The notes under the pieces: model-generated
The model's database searches: none
What the model was told of the DNA's origin: nothing
What the model saw: the letters and a program-made list of their open reading frames with translations, nothing else
Origin: Monosporascus cannonballus
Taxonomy: Eukaryota; Ascomycota; Sordariomycetes; Xylariales
NCBI GenBank assembly: GCA_004154925.1
Contig: QJNS01000192.1
Span: 89,150-153,149, forward strand
Length of the DNA: 64,000 bases
Direction of reading: 5' to 3'
Shown: positions 24,848 through 36,116 of the stretch, in pieces
How the letters are laid out: each line of letters begins with the position of its first letter
Position numbering within the stretch: the stretch's first letter is position 1
Translations under genes and position numbers: made by a program

Positions 24848-27541
24848 GTTTATGCGGGAGATGATATCAAAATACCCTTTATACCTCCTCGGCGACTGCC
24901 AGTAATTCTATATATCTGGCCCAAAACGTCGATATGTACTCTTTGCGGCCAATTACCCAACGGAGCTTCCATGACCCTGTTCTACGCTACAAAGCCAGGG
25001 GCACATATTTTCCCTCCGTTTTAGCGCCACCGCATCCTCAAAGTTCTCGCCTTGTTGGCATGTTGGAACTCCCCAACGACAAGGCTTAGACAGAAGACGG
25101 CAGCGGCGGGAGGGGAGCATTGCATCTAAATTACGGCGGTTACATATCTTGTTTAATTACGAATTTCCCGGTGTCGGTCTTTTCTTGATTTCCTTTCTGC
25201 TACGAAGGCATGTGATATCCCTTCCTCGAGCGACCAAAAATCCCTCAATGTGTAGTGTAGGGAGGAAGTCCTGCGGTGGTTAGGGTGGAGCAACGCTTGT
25301 GACGATACTATACCATGACAGCTACCAGAGGGGACTCCTGCGGATGGTCCCAGGAAATGGTTGGATTTGTCTAAAGATAAATGAAACTGATCGATCCATC
25401 CCAAACCGCGTGAAGGTTGTAAAATGTTTAAGACTCAAGCTCATCTTGTATGTGCTGATGCGCATGACGCATTTATGGCAAGATTACCTAAAGCAATCCT
25501 AGACTCCATTCGAGACTCGTAACCGGAAGACCCGTCCCACGAATCCATCGTCTTGGAAAGGCTGCCGTTCCAAAGGAAAGTCAACAGTGAAACACCTTCG
25601 TCCTCCCCACACCGGCTCAATGCGATGGGAGGTTTTGGTACGGATCGCGGCTCCCACCGCCGCCTTCCCTCGAAAGCTAGAGACAACCCTTACTATTCTT
25701 CCGTTTGAATACGTGCCTAGTCGCGCCCATTGTTGAATACCTTAACTTGGCTATTGAGGGGGAGACGCAACAATGACACCCACACAGGCACACCAGCGCG
25801 CGCACGCGTGGTGATTGGTTGTATCCAGCCAGCCAGTCAGACAGACTCGTTCTCTCGTCAGAGTAGTTAACTGACTGACCGTCCCGTCTATCGTTTGCGT
25901 GCTTGCATAATTCGCTGTCCACCCCGGCTGGATGCGCTCATAGGTCTTTTCTTAACCTGGTAGGCGCACTGACCTTCTGCCGAAGACTGGCTGGCTTGGT
26001 AATACGAGTCGACCACTTCGTGACATGCGTGGAACAGATTTCTTGCCAGGAAGAGAAATCTAGAGAAGGGACTAGCTTAGCTGTGGAGGAGGATAGCTTG
26101 TAGTTAGTTATCAGATGGAACCCACGATCTCGGGATGGGATGTCATAACGTACGTACTAGGACACGTGAACAGGAAGCGGACTACCCGACCTAACATGGA
26201 GGTTTCGACAAAGGAGGGTCTGGGATTGGCGACGACGTGTCGAACCGCTTTGCGTCTATGGCATTTTTTATTTACCCCTCTCCTACCCCCAACCGGGTTC
26301 ACGGGGGCCTCGGGCCGCGCTCTGCCAGCCTCAACACGTATTAGGAGATACGATTTCTCTCATACGGGGGGCCTTTTCCTCAGCAGCTTCCGATTCCGAG
26401 ACATCGTTCCCTTGCACCGGATATAGATAGCATCAGCTACCGTTCATATCGCCTCGCCAAGAGGAACACCGCAGCGCCTGAAACCAAGTTGCATTCGTCC
26501 CGTTCCGTGACAAACCAGAAGCCGGCGGCGACGACAACATACGCCCAATACCCCGATATAACCGCCTAGCAAGCCCCGGGTCCCGGTCTTACGAGCCTCT
26601 CCCTTGTTTGCTCGATCACCAGACTGCCCTCAGATCACCGCACCAGTTCCCTCACCCACGCTCCCCCTGAGTCAGAAAATGCCAGAATATACGCGCCGAC
26701 CAGCGCCCGGGGCGGTCACGCCGCGGCGCCTGTGGCGCGCCATGGGTAGGGACTCGCTCAGCTGCGACGACGGGCCGCCGCTGCGGTGGCTGCCGTTGTG
26801 GTGGAGGACTCGCATCGTGGTCGGTAAGTATGAGAAGGAGATATCCGCGTCAGCGGTGACGTGTGTTCGTCTGGCTGCCTGTGGACGGAAGGCGATAGTC
26901 GCTTTTTGCTGGGGAGGGAAGCTTTGCTTGCTTGTGGATGGGACGACACTCGTGGGCGTTGCAGGTGCTATGAAGAATTAAATATAAATATAATAGCTCT
27001 GTGAAGGTGTTGGCTCCTAGCCAAGAATTATTCATTGTTAAGGGGTAGGTAGACATCAGTGATGTTCACAGTCCCGGTGTCCGGCGCTTCGGACGAGCTA
27101 GGTATGATCTAAGAATGGTGGACAGGGTGATTTACATCATTGGAACTCGCAGCCTTAATTAGACATATTTAGTAAAAAAGGATCACTTGCCGTATCCGAG
27201 TTCGATTTATCCTTAAGTCTTCGACAGATCAACGCAGCAGGTCATGTTGGGCGTTGTTCGGCAAGGCAGACCAAACGTCTCGACAGTTCCGAAGCAAGTT
27301 ATGTCGCCTACGGGCCACAAAGTCGCCATAGTGCATTGGTATCAGAAGGGAGAAGTCCCTGGCCGGTCAGGGGCTTCCAAGGCTATAATACCCACCATGC
27401 TTTAAAACGTTCATGTTCGCGCGATCATCAGGCCCTAAACATCTCCAAGTCGAATGTACCAGAAGAAAAAGACAGAGTCAAAATAGAAGTCGCCCCGTAT
27501 ATGCCCTTGTTTGTCTATAATTCTAATTACGCCGCATAAGT
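24848..27541. other. Intergenic, one weak small-gene candidate
   Basis: 3' UTR of the Galpha gene, then about 2.3 kb without a convincing gene on either strand apart from the candidate at 26679-26981. No repeat or structured RNA was recognised. Confidence 0.5.
26679..26981 (+). CDS. Possible 53-residue protein
   Basis: ATG at 26679, exon to 26823, strong donor GTAAGTATG, acceptor TTGCAG at 26964 with matching phase, then only five codons to TAA at 26981. The product is basic, with an RRLWRAMGRDS segment and a Trp-rich stretch RWLPLWWRTRIVV that could be amphipathic or membrane-associated. No family was recognised, and the branch point is unclear. It is offered only because the donor is strong and the phase fits. 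Confidence 0.25.
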   Translation: MPEYTRRPAPGAVTPRRLWRAMGRDSLSCDDGPPLRWLPLWWRTRIVVGKYEKEISASAVTCVRLAACGRKAIVAFCWGGKLCLLVDGTTLVGVAGAMKN

Positions 27542-28883
27542 TCAGTCCTTGTCGTTCATCTCCCAGTTCGCGATGTTCGACCGATACTCGACCATCTCCC
27601 TCCACTTCTCGGCAAACTCGCACATGCCGCCATCGCCGGCCAGACTAGCGTCCACGACGTCCTTCGGCAGCTTGTGCGCCGAGTACTGGGGCGAGCTAAG
27701 GTTGTACGCGGCCTGATCCTCCTCCTCGACTAGCCTCAGTTCCGGCACGAAGTCGTCGTCTTCCTCCTCTTCTTCCTCCCCGTCTCCGCCGCTCGTCGAG
27801 CCGGTGGAGCCTCCCTCCTCCTCCTCCTCGGCGGACGCCGTGCCCAGGACTGGACTGGGCACCTCCAGGTCCAGCAGCTCCCGCCAGCCGAAGAGCAGGG
27901 TGTCGGTGTGCGGCGCCCAGGGATTAATGTCGATGAGCCTGGCGCGGCCGAGGGGCTCGTCCTCACCCTCGGGGATGTAGACGTCGAAGACGAAGCTGCC
28001 GTCGGGGAAAGTGAAGCGCAGCCGGTGGTTGAAGAGCTGGGCCACGCGCGCGACGATGTCGGCGCGCAGTCCCTTCAGGAAGTCGAAGTAGTTGAGGTCC
28101 CGTTGCGAGATGGCCACCAGGTTCCGGTGCTTCACGAAGCACCGGAACTCCATGGCCGTGTGCGGGTTGAAGTACGACCTCAGCACCAGGACCGGCTTGA
28201 AGGACGGCGGGGCGTTGGAGGAGGAGGCGGACGGAAAGGCGCCGCCGCTGCTGGGGGACGGGGTGCAGTCGTCGAATGCGTGCTCTAGGTCGTGAGTAAT
28301 GAAATTGGAGCTCTTGAGGAGTAGATAGATGTCATTGGGAGTAGTGCACTTTATCGTGTTCTGGTGCGGCGAGATCCACGTTGCGTCTTTGGGCGCCGAC
28401 CAATTCAGTTTCGGGGCCACTGCGCCGCCGAGTCCTGCGATCTTGTCCTTGATCGCCTGGTGGAGTTCCGGGAACCTTCGGTTCGGCGGCAACCTGAGAG
28501 GTTCATCCTCATCACTGTCCGAGTCCGAGTCCGTATCATCATCCTCGTTCTGGGCTCGTGACTGAGGAGCCCCGGAGGGTGCTGATGCCCACTCCTCATC
28601 ATCATCGTCGTCTGCCGTGGCATCTTCGTCATCCGCCAAGACGATGCCGTCCTCGCGGATGTACTCTATGAATTCCGGCGTCAGCTGTATTATGCGTGAC
28701 CTGATACAGGCTGACCGGTATCTATATGACTGTTAGCTGTTTTCCTATCCCTTTTGCCTGATGAGGGCGAACTTACCTGGGGAACCAAGAGTCATATGAA
28801 CAGTGGAGTATATGCTCTCTTGTGATAGGCGGGAACTGAGCGGCAGCGCCTGAGACGGGTTGTGATTCAGTGATGGCCGGCAT
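27542..28883 (-). CDS. cdc123: CDC123, eIF2 assembly factor
   Basis: ATP-grasp-like chaperone that promotes joining of eIF2 alpha/beta to eIF2 gamma, so it controls translation initiation and cell-cycle entry. Exons 28777-28883 and 27542-28721 (55-nt intron, donor GTAAGT, phase 2) give 428 aa. The N-terminal block ITREHILHCSYDSWFP and the following RSRIIQLTPEF are family hallmarks. After an Asp/Glu/Ser-rich insert come the core strands: PKLNWSAPKDATWI, LVLRSYFNPHTAMEFRCFV, ISQRDLNYFDFL, FVFDVYIP, and DINPWAPHTD. The C-terminal part carries another acidic low-complexity run, which makes the protein longer than the yeast form. It faces cwc21 across a divergent promoter. Confidence 0.95.
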
Positions 28884-29450
28884 TCTATCCAAGCCGCTTG
28901 TATTTTCTGTGGGGGATTATATAAGCTTGTAGGGATGGGTAGATAATTTAGGAGATACCCAAAGATCTAAAATGCAAATCCGGCTTGAAATAATGGAGAT
29001 GTTTAAAAGAGTAGATATCCAAGTCGCCGTTCGCCTCAGTCGGCCTTTGTGACTGTCATGCCAAGTACAACTTTATAGCGGGGCAAATTCGGGCTTGGCG
29101 GGGTCCAAGATGATGCACATTATCCCGTGCTCCGCTACAAGCTTGGGGAGCTCCAGTCAAGCCCCACAAATACCATTCTGTCACCATACTCCACCTTCCA
29201 CTACGGGCCACCACCATATTCTCCAATACATACCTACATATCCGCGTACTATGTGCTCGGTACTTCTTATCAACTTACACCCGGAGAGCGGCTTCCCCCC
29301 AACGAGGCGAGCTCCTTATCACCATATCACATCACGTACTAGTTTAGACAGACAGGCAGACAGACGGACAGACAACCTACCCTACAGACAGTCAGATCGG
29401 TGAGCGACCGACCGAACGAAAGAAGAAGGAGGAGNNNNNNNNNNAAACCC

Positions 29451-29481
<31 letters not shown>

Positions 29482-29493
29482 AAAAAAGAAAAG
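28884..29493. promoter_or_regulatory. Divergent promoter region cdc123/cwc21, with gap
   Basis: Upstream region of both genes. It contains a degenerate ACAGACAG repeat at 29345-29395, and the assembly gap at 29435-29444 lies 50 bases before the cwc21 ATG, so the 5' leader sequence here is unreliable. Confidence 0.5.
29435..29487. other. Assembly gap with poly-C and poly-A
   Basis: Ten N (29435-29444), then AAA, 25 C (29448-29472) and 15 A (29473-29487). This pattern looks like a gap edge or low-confidence homopolymer rather than biology. Confidence 0.9.
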
Positions 29494-30179
29494 ATGTCCG
29501 ACAACGTAGGCCTCTCGACGCCGCGGGGCAGCGGGACCTCTGGCTACGTGCAGCGCAACCTGGCGCACATGAAGCCGCGCGACCGGGCGGCGCCCTACCC
29601 GCCCAAGGACGACCTCGACAGCCTGCGGCACCGCCAGCGGCAGCCGGACCGCGAGATCCTGGAGCACGAGCGCAAGCGCGAGGTCGAGGTCAAGGTGTTC
29701 GAGCTGCGGGACCGGCTGGAGGACGAGGGGTGAGTTTTCTCCGCCTCTCTTCTTTTCCTCTCCCTATCTATCTCTGTGCGCTCTCTGCGACCGTCCCCAC
29801 CCCCGTCTGTAGTACGCTGACTGACGTCGGACGTCTTTCCAGCGTCGACGAGGACGAGATCGACGAGCGGTGCGACGCCCTGCGCAAGGAGCTCCTCCAG
29901 GCCAAGCAGAGGGGCGGCAATAACAACAACAACAAACCCGGATCCGGGCCCGGGCCCGTCAGGAAGGGGCAGCTCAAGCCGCACCAGGTGCACGAGTTGG
30001 CCGACGCCAAGATCAGGGAGAGCGAGCGGCTGCGGAGCGCGCTGCGCATCAGCAAGGATTACGAGGAGGGCGGCCACTGGAAGAGGCAGGAGGAGCGTCT
30101 CGCGAGGAAGGCCCGGGAGGAGGAGGAGGCGGCGACGGCGGCGGCGGCGGACAGAGGGGACAGGACGGAGCGAGAATAA
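29494..30179 (+). CDS. cwc21: Pre-mRNA splicing factor CWC21
   Basis: Spliceosome protein that sits near the catalytic centre next to Prp8 and Snu114; animal relative SRRM2. Exons 29494-29729 and 29843-30179 (donor GTGAGT, acceptor TTTCCAG, phase 2) give 190 aa. The N-terminus SDNVGLSTPRGSGTSGYVQ is the near-invariant family signature, followed by RDREILEHERKREVEVK and the cwf21 domain at about residues 65-130 (EDEIDERCDALRKEL). An Asn/Gly/Pro linker interrupts the domain's end, and the tail is Lys/Arg/Glu-rich coiled sequence. The start is fixed by the MSDNVG motif. Confidence 0.95.
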
Positions 30180-30456
30180 GGAAAGGGGTCGTTTTCGGGG
30201 AGTTTCGATTCTTCAGAAAACTCGACGAAAGAAGGCAGGGAGAGGGTCTACGGTTTTGCATTGCTTGGGGCAACAATCTCGGTCTGCATGGCGTTTAGGG
30301 CGTTCGACGGTCTGGATCGTAGTTACAGGGCACCTGCATCTAAGGGCTCAATCTCTCAATTGGGAATCAATGGCAGATATGGCTCTGCAAGCTCGAGTTG
30401 ACCTCATATTCCCCTATTCGAAGCGTGTTCTATGTCCTAGGCATGGGGTATCAATA

Positions 30457-31798
30457 TCAGTTTGCCGCCAGGATTTGGGCGGCATCAATCGGAGGCGCAC
30501 GATCCTCCTTCCCACCGTTCCTTTTCAGCTCCTCGGCCTGGCGGGCCTTTTCCTGGGCCTCCCTCCGCCGTTTCTGGCTGACGTACGAGGCATATCGGAG
30601 CGTCGCCAAGGTCAACACCGCCATGAAGAGTATGCCTAAGACCGACCGGCGAATCAGAATCCATCTGAGCGCCTCGATCTCCGACTTGGCCTCGCTATTC
30701 AGCAGAACGCTGATCTTCAGGTTTATTTGTTGGATCTGGATACGCTCAGTCAGTGCGGGTCTGTTTGATGCGCTTTATTCACGGGTAAATAAGATGACGG
30801 ACCTTGCTCTCCATCGTCCTTTGCTCCTCTTGGACCGCCATCTTGCGGTCGTTGAACATGCCCTTGACCTCGTCCTTGAGGTTCTGGAGGTCCTGACTCA
30901 TACGCTGGCTCAGAATGTCGACCTCGTGCTGCAGGTGAGTGCGCTGTTGGCGCGTCGTCTCGTCGGCCGCCCGTCTGTTCTTCACCACCTCGGCGCTCAG
31001 CTCGGAGCACGCGGCGTTGAAGAGGTATTTTTCCTAAGGGGAGGGAATATCAGCTAGGGAGCTTATCCGGTGTTGCGAGAGCCGGCCTACGTTATCGACA
31101 TCGCTCTTGCTCACCAACCCCTCTTGGGCGAAGTCGAGATTCCGCGCCAACATGCCCCTGACAGCCTTCATGAGCGTGATGGCCTGGGCGTTGGTGTATC
31201 CGCCACTCTCTAGTTGCTTCACGAGCGTATATGTGTCGAAGTGGTGCATGTATCGCGATGCAGAGATATAGGGTTGATGGGATGCCGAGTCCGGTGGCGG
31301 CGTGTGCAAAACCACTTCCATGGGGCCGCTGTGTCGCATCTTTTCTTCGGATGCAGCTTGGCTGGCCTGTTGCCGAATTTGTCCAGGGGAAACCGAGGCA
31401 GGAGACGATTCCGCCTTCTCGGACTCCTTCGTCACATCGCTTGTTTTCTCGGTTTCGTTTGTAGATGCCTTCTCTTGACCTCTTGTTCTCGCTTCATGGT
31501 TTTCTCCGATACCCGTGCTGGAAGCATCAGGGCTCTTCTTTGAATTTTTGGAAGCGTCCTTATCTGGCCGCGGCACTTTTCGGCCGTTCGGATTCACCGG
31601 TAAGGGTTCAACAGCTTTGCCGTGCCTCTCAAACGAGGTCTGTCTCGCCCTGACGGAGGTAGAGAAAGGGGTAGCATATCGTTTGCGATGAGTCGAGGGT
31701 TTGCGACATCGGGTCTTCGTCTTTTGACCTGCCGACTCGGAGAGACGGATGCCTCTGAATAGGTGAGGGTATAGGAATGTTAAACGGGCGGCAGCCAT
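30457..31798 (-). CDS. fmp32: DUF1640 mitochondrial membrane protein (Fmp32/MCUR1-like)
   Basis: Inner-membrane protein of the CCDC90/MCUR1 family; the yeast Fmp32 is tied to cytochrome c oxidase assembly and animal MCUR1 to the calcium uniporter. Exons 31091-31798, 30803-31033 and 30457-30735, all phase 0, give 405 aa. A basic Ser/Arg-rich N-terminus is a likely mitochondrial presequence. It is followed by a long charged linker, then the domain start YMHHFDTYTLVKQLESGGYTN, helical ITLMKAVRGML, an extended coiled coil through exon 2, and near the C-terminus a single membrane helix (RSVLGILFMAVLTLATLRY region). Intron 2 uses an uncommon GTCCGT donor with a CTGAC branch. Confidence 0.9.
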
Positions 31799-32660
31799 GT
31801 TTGACGATTGTGGGCTGGGTTCTCCCCGTAGGCTATAATGAATATCGGAACCGAAAAAACATGTCGGAATTTCAGGTCTATTTGAATTTCAGGTCCAAAC
31901 TTGGTTTATGCAGGGTGAGCTTGAAGCAGAAGATAGTTAACGTCGGGGCTTCGGCGAGGTACACGTGGGGGGATGAGGGGACAGGGGGGAGGGACAGGGG
32001 CCGTCGCTAGCCGTCTCGGGTCGACAGCTGGAGGCGACGGACCGGCCGCAGTCAACAGCCATTTTGCAACCGTCACGAACCCATTCCCAATTCCAACCCC
32101 TGATTGGGCAGGCGGGGGTCATATTATATTAGTGCGTTGCCCGGCCACCCCGCATAACTGCCTAGTGCAGTAGGGGGAAAAAAAACAAGGCAGCCAGCCA
32201 CCCAATTCCCCAGCTCCGGCGCTGAGGGTCCTCGTCGCCGAATGCGCTGTCAGCCGCCTCCGCTGCAAAGCTGAGCTGTCACCGCTACAAGGGGAGCGTC
32301 TGATTGCAGCGTTCTTTTTCTCAACACCAAGGTTTAGCGCAATTCTTCTCTTGTGATTCGGTCTCTACCTAGGTATTGGCTTCCTTCGCCATTGCAAATT
32401 GTTCTTCTACAGCCATTTGCATCCCATTGATGCCCCGTACTTACTCATCGGTACCCGGATATCGATACCTTATCCAACATACCCACCTAGTGCTCTCGTT
32501 ATTGCTGATGAACAACAACTGAGGCGCTGACATTCCTGGAAGCTTTGCTACCGCAATTCCCCCAACGTAGCGCCACTCCGCCATTGCGCATTCCAATCTC
32601 TTCTCGTGGAACCGCCGGCATTCTGACCGTGGTCGCCGGTAGCACGGGGTTGTCGCCATC
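31799..32660. promoter_or_regulatory. Divergent promoter region fmp32/b561-like gene
   Basis: About 0.86 kb between oppositely oriented starts. No separate gene is seen; the frame at 32441-32866 on the minus strand is antisense to the real first exon. Confidence 0.5.
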
Positions 32661-35284
32661 ATGGCGTCGGCCGAAGGGCTTTCGGCCCCCGGGTCGGCTG
32701 AGTACTCCTCGGATACCATGGTCGTGGGGGATGGTACTTGGGATTTCACTAGGAACACCTTCCTGTTGCCGAATCTCATGGGGTTGAACTTTGAGACTAT
32801 GCGATATAATGGTAAACTGGGCCACCTCATTGGATTCAGAGTCTGGATATTTTTGGCGCTAATCACCGTAAAGGCATGGGTAACCGCTTCTCAACGATCG
32901 AGCAATACCACCAACTGGTAACTGGCCATGGCATCCTTGCCACCATTGTCTTCCTCTTCCTAGTACCCGCCGCCATCATGCATGCGAGGTTTCATGGAAG
33001 TCCTGCAGGGACCAGGCCAAGCAGACGAATCCACATATACCTACAATGTCTCTCGGTTCTCCTGATCACGGCCGTTTTCATGCTTGGGTGGTTTGCGGTT
33101 GGACCTAACAGGAGCTGGACGAATCCACATCATGCCATCGGGCTCGCCATCTACGCCATGTTCCTACTTCAGGCCGTCGGGGGCCGCTTGGTGAAGAATA
33201 TTCATAGGAAGTCGCTGAGGCTCATGATTCATCGTTGGTCTGGTAGAACAATTGCTCTCTTGGGCATCGTACAAGTACCCTTGGGACTGACACTGTACGG
33301 CTCCCCCAGGGTGACCTTCATCCTGTACGCGATATGGATGGCGTTTCTGTTCCTGGTTTATTTCGTATTGAGTTATCGCCATGAGGGTCATCGGGAGGAC
33401 TATATAATACATGGCGGACGATCCGAGGGTGCTCTCACGACATCGGAGCTCAAGCCCGAAGAGAAACATGGATGGCTCGGCCCCTTGGCCTTAGGTGCTG
33501 CTGCGCTCGCGCTCTTCGGTAAACGTAAAAAGAGCAAGGATCAAGGCCGGAGCAGAAGCCGCAGCAGATCTTTGTCTCGAAGCCGCAGAGGGCCTCCCGA
33601 AGTGATCCCGTCACGAACGGGCTCAAGCTACTTTGATGAGAAAGATTCCGAGAGAACAGATCGCCCCAAAGGGGGGCTGGGTAATAAGCTTCTGGGCGTC
33701 GCAGCCGCCCTCGGGGCCGGTGCCCTCGTCAAGAACATGACGGACCGGCGGGAGAAGCGAAGATATGGCGACGAAGAGTATTCAGCCGTCGCGACAGGCA
33801 CGCCAAGGCGTCACCGGAAACGTGACCGTGATGATTATACCGAGAGCGAGGTCAGCGAAGACCGCACAGCACTAGGCGGGAAGCGCGGGCCGTTACTGTC
33901 TGGACCAGGGCATCGCACTGCTGCTGCTGCAGCTCTGAGCGCTGCCGAGTCTCGGTCCACCAGGCCCTTGACACCGCCGCCTGCACGACCACCACCAGCA
34001 CAGTCGAGACATGACAGCTCTTTCCGGTCAGACGAATACGATGACGACTACGATAGCCCGTCGAGACGACCCAGGGACGACGATGGTGGTGGTTTCGCAA
34101 AAGGTATCCTTGGGGGCCTCGGGTTGGGATGGCTGACGAACAAGATGAAAGGTGGGGGTGACAAGAAAGCAGAAGATGAGCGGCTGAGATACGAGGAAAA
34201 GAGGCGAGATGGAAAGCATGGATCAAGGTATACGGGAGATGGATACAGTTCACCACCAAGACCTGCAGGTCATCGCCCACGGCCCGCAGCATCCGAGGTG
34301 ACGGGAACATCCGTCACACAAGAGACGGGTTCCTCGAGACTCGAAGCACGTCCGCCCGGAACCAGTCACATGGGCCCCCCAATGCCGCCTCTCGGTGCTG
34401 GTGGTATACCGCCTGCTCCTCCTATGCCGGGTATACCGCCTGCCCCTCCAATGCCGGGTATACCGCCTGCCCCTCCAATGCCGGTCCCTGGTCGACGTGC
34501 CCGTTCGGGATCCCGACCTCGACCTGGTAATGTCACAGACCCTGTCGATATGCCGCCAATGCCGCCAGACCCGTCTGGCTTGCTGTCTCACCTGAACCAA
34601 GACTCGGCAAGCGAGTCTTACATGGCTCCCGGTGGCCCCCCACGCAGAGGAGCTTCGACGCGCCGGCGCAGAGACGGTGAAATGGCAGCGGTGGCAGCGG
34701 CAGCGACCGCTCATCATCTCGCTCAAGAGGAGGCGCAACAACAGCGCAGGGACCAGAGCCAACCACCAGGCCAACCCCCGGGCAAGCCCGTGAGCGTCAA
34801 AGTAAAATATCACGACGATCGCGGAAACGTGACTCTACGCCGCCTGACTGAGGAAGAAGCTGCTGCTGCCCGACAGGAACGGCGAAGGAGGTCGAACTCC
34901 GTCAGCAGCATGTCGGGGAGCGAGACGCCTGGCCGGCGGCGGCGGTACCGTCGAAGCTCAAGTTCGCGAAGAGCTGCCGAAGAAGCGGCGGAACAGTCGG
35001 CGGCCCTATCACCACCGACTCCTGCTTTTGCCGGAGGACGGCACAAGGACTCGGCGTACTATTCCGGCCAGCCGGGCCCGTCGGGTGGAACGTCCGCCAT
35101 GGACCAGACCGTCTCGAGCATAAGCAGCGACCATGGCACGTGGAGTGCGATGAGTCCTTCACCTAGCGCCCCCAAGGTGGGCGGACCCGCGAGTTCCGTC
35201 GCGGCATCCGCTGCGGATCGCAGGAGGCGGAGGCGATTCGAGAGACAGGCCGCGAGGCCGTCAGGAGGAACGGATTTCAACTGA
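32661..35284 (+). CDS. Cytochrome b561-like membrane protein with SR/Pro-rich tail
   Basis: Exons 32661-32811 and 32874-35284 (phase 1) give 853 aa. The N-terminal 230 residues carry five hydrophobic helices, with histidines at b561-like places: TGHG at about 69, NPHH at about 136-137 and MIHRW at about 170. Cytochrome b561-type domains bind two haems and pass electrons across membranes; similar fungal proteins have no assigned function. The remaining 600 residues are probably cytosolic: an SRSRSRS block next to a KKSK cluster, Gly/Leu-rich GLGNKLLGVAAALGAGALV, a threefold GIPPAPPMP repeat (34408-34490), and long Arg/Ser/Glu-rich stretches. The tail is far longer than the membrane part. The start was chosen because exon 1 joins in phase to MGNRF. 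Confidence 0.8.
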
Positions 35285-36116
35285 TCCCCCGGTACACTCT
35301 CGACATATGGATGTGCTAAATATCATTTGTTCGGAGTTTTAGGTGTTGATGATGATTTTTATAGCCAGCGAAGCGCCTAAGCTCTAATCGCTGTTTGGAC
35401 TGCGGGTATGTAGGCGATGAGAGATGAGGGTAGGGAAACGACCAGGAGGAATGAAAACGGCCAGGGAGCCTCATGAGACAGACGGAGGGGATGAGATCTG
35501 GAAATGATGACTGTCATAAGTTGATGTCCTGTAACTTGCTTGTTGAATGTTTAATATACCTCTTGCGCACATTGAATGAAAAGAAATGGAATTCTTCTAA
35601 GCTTGGGCTGGAGCCGAAATGGGAAGTTTGAACTTTTACAAGTGAATGCCGGCATTGGTGTGACTTTATCAAGACCCCTGAAAGAATTCCAGCTCCAAAA
35701 CCCGGTGCACCAGATGGCAGGTACTTCTGAAGGAAGGTGCCACACAGTACATGAGGGGTATTTCTACTGAAGCTCAGGGCCAGACTTGTACCTAACATCG
35801 TCATCATCTTTTAGACAACCCAAAAGACCTCTCGTTTTCTGCACCCCCCCGTATCAATGAGGTAAAACGCGGGTCAAGCCGCGTGCTGCTTTAACTTTCC
35901 GCGCGTTTCAATCCAATTCAAGCGTACGAAATATTAACATACCACCTCTCTACAAGTTGACCATTGCCTATCGACGGCTGCAGTCCGTCTAATTTACTCG
36001 ATCCACGACGATACTTTAGCCCAAGAGTCTGCGACACCACCTACCTTCGCCAAACCAACTCCTCCACTCACGTATCTCCCTTCGGCCAGACCGAACCGAA
36101 CCAAGCATAACCAACC
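35285..36116. other. Intergenic, nnf1 upstream region
   Basis: 3' flank of the b561-like gene and 5' flank of nnf1, same strand. No gene or repeat was recognised. Confidence 0.5.

Noticed and set aside
27908..28288. 126-residue plus-strand frame inside cdc123
   Set aside because: Antisense shadow of the conserved CDC123 core.
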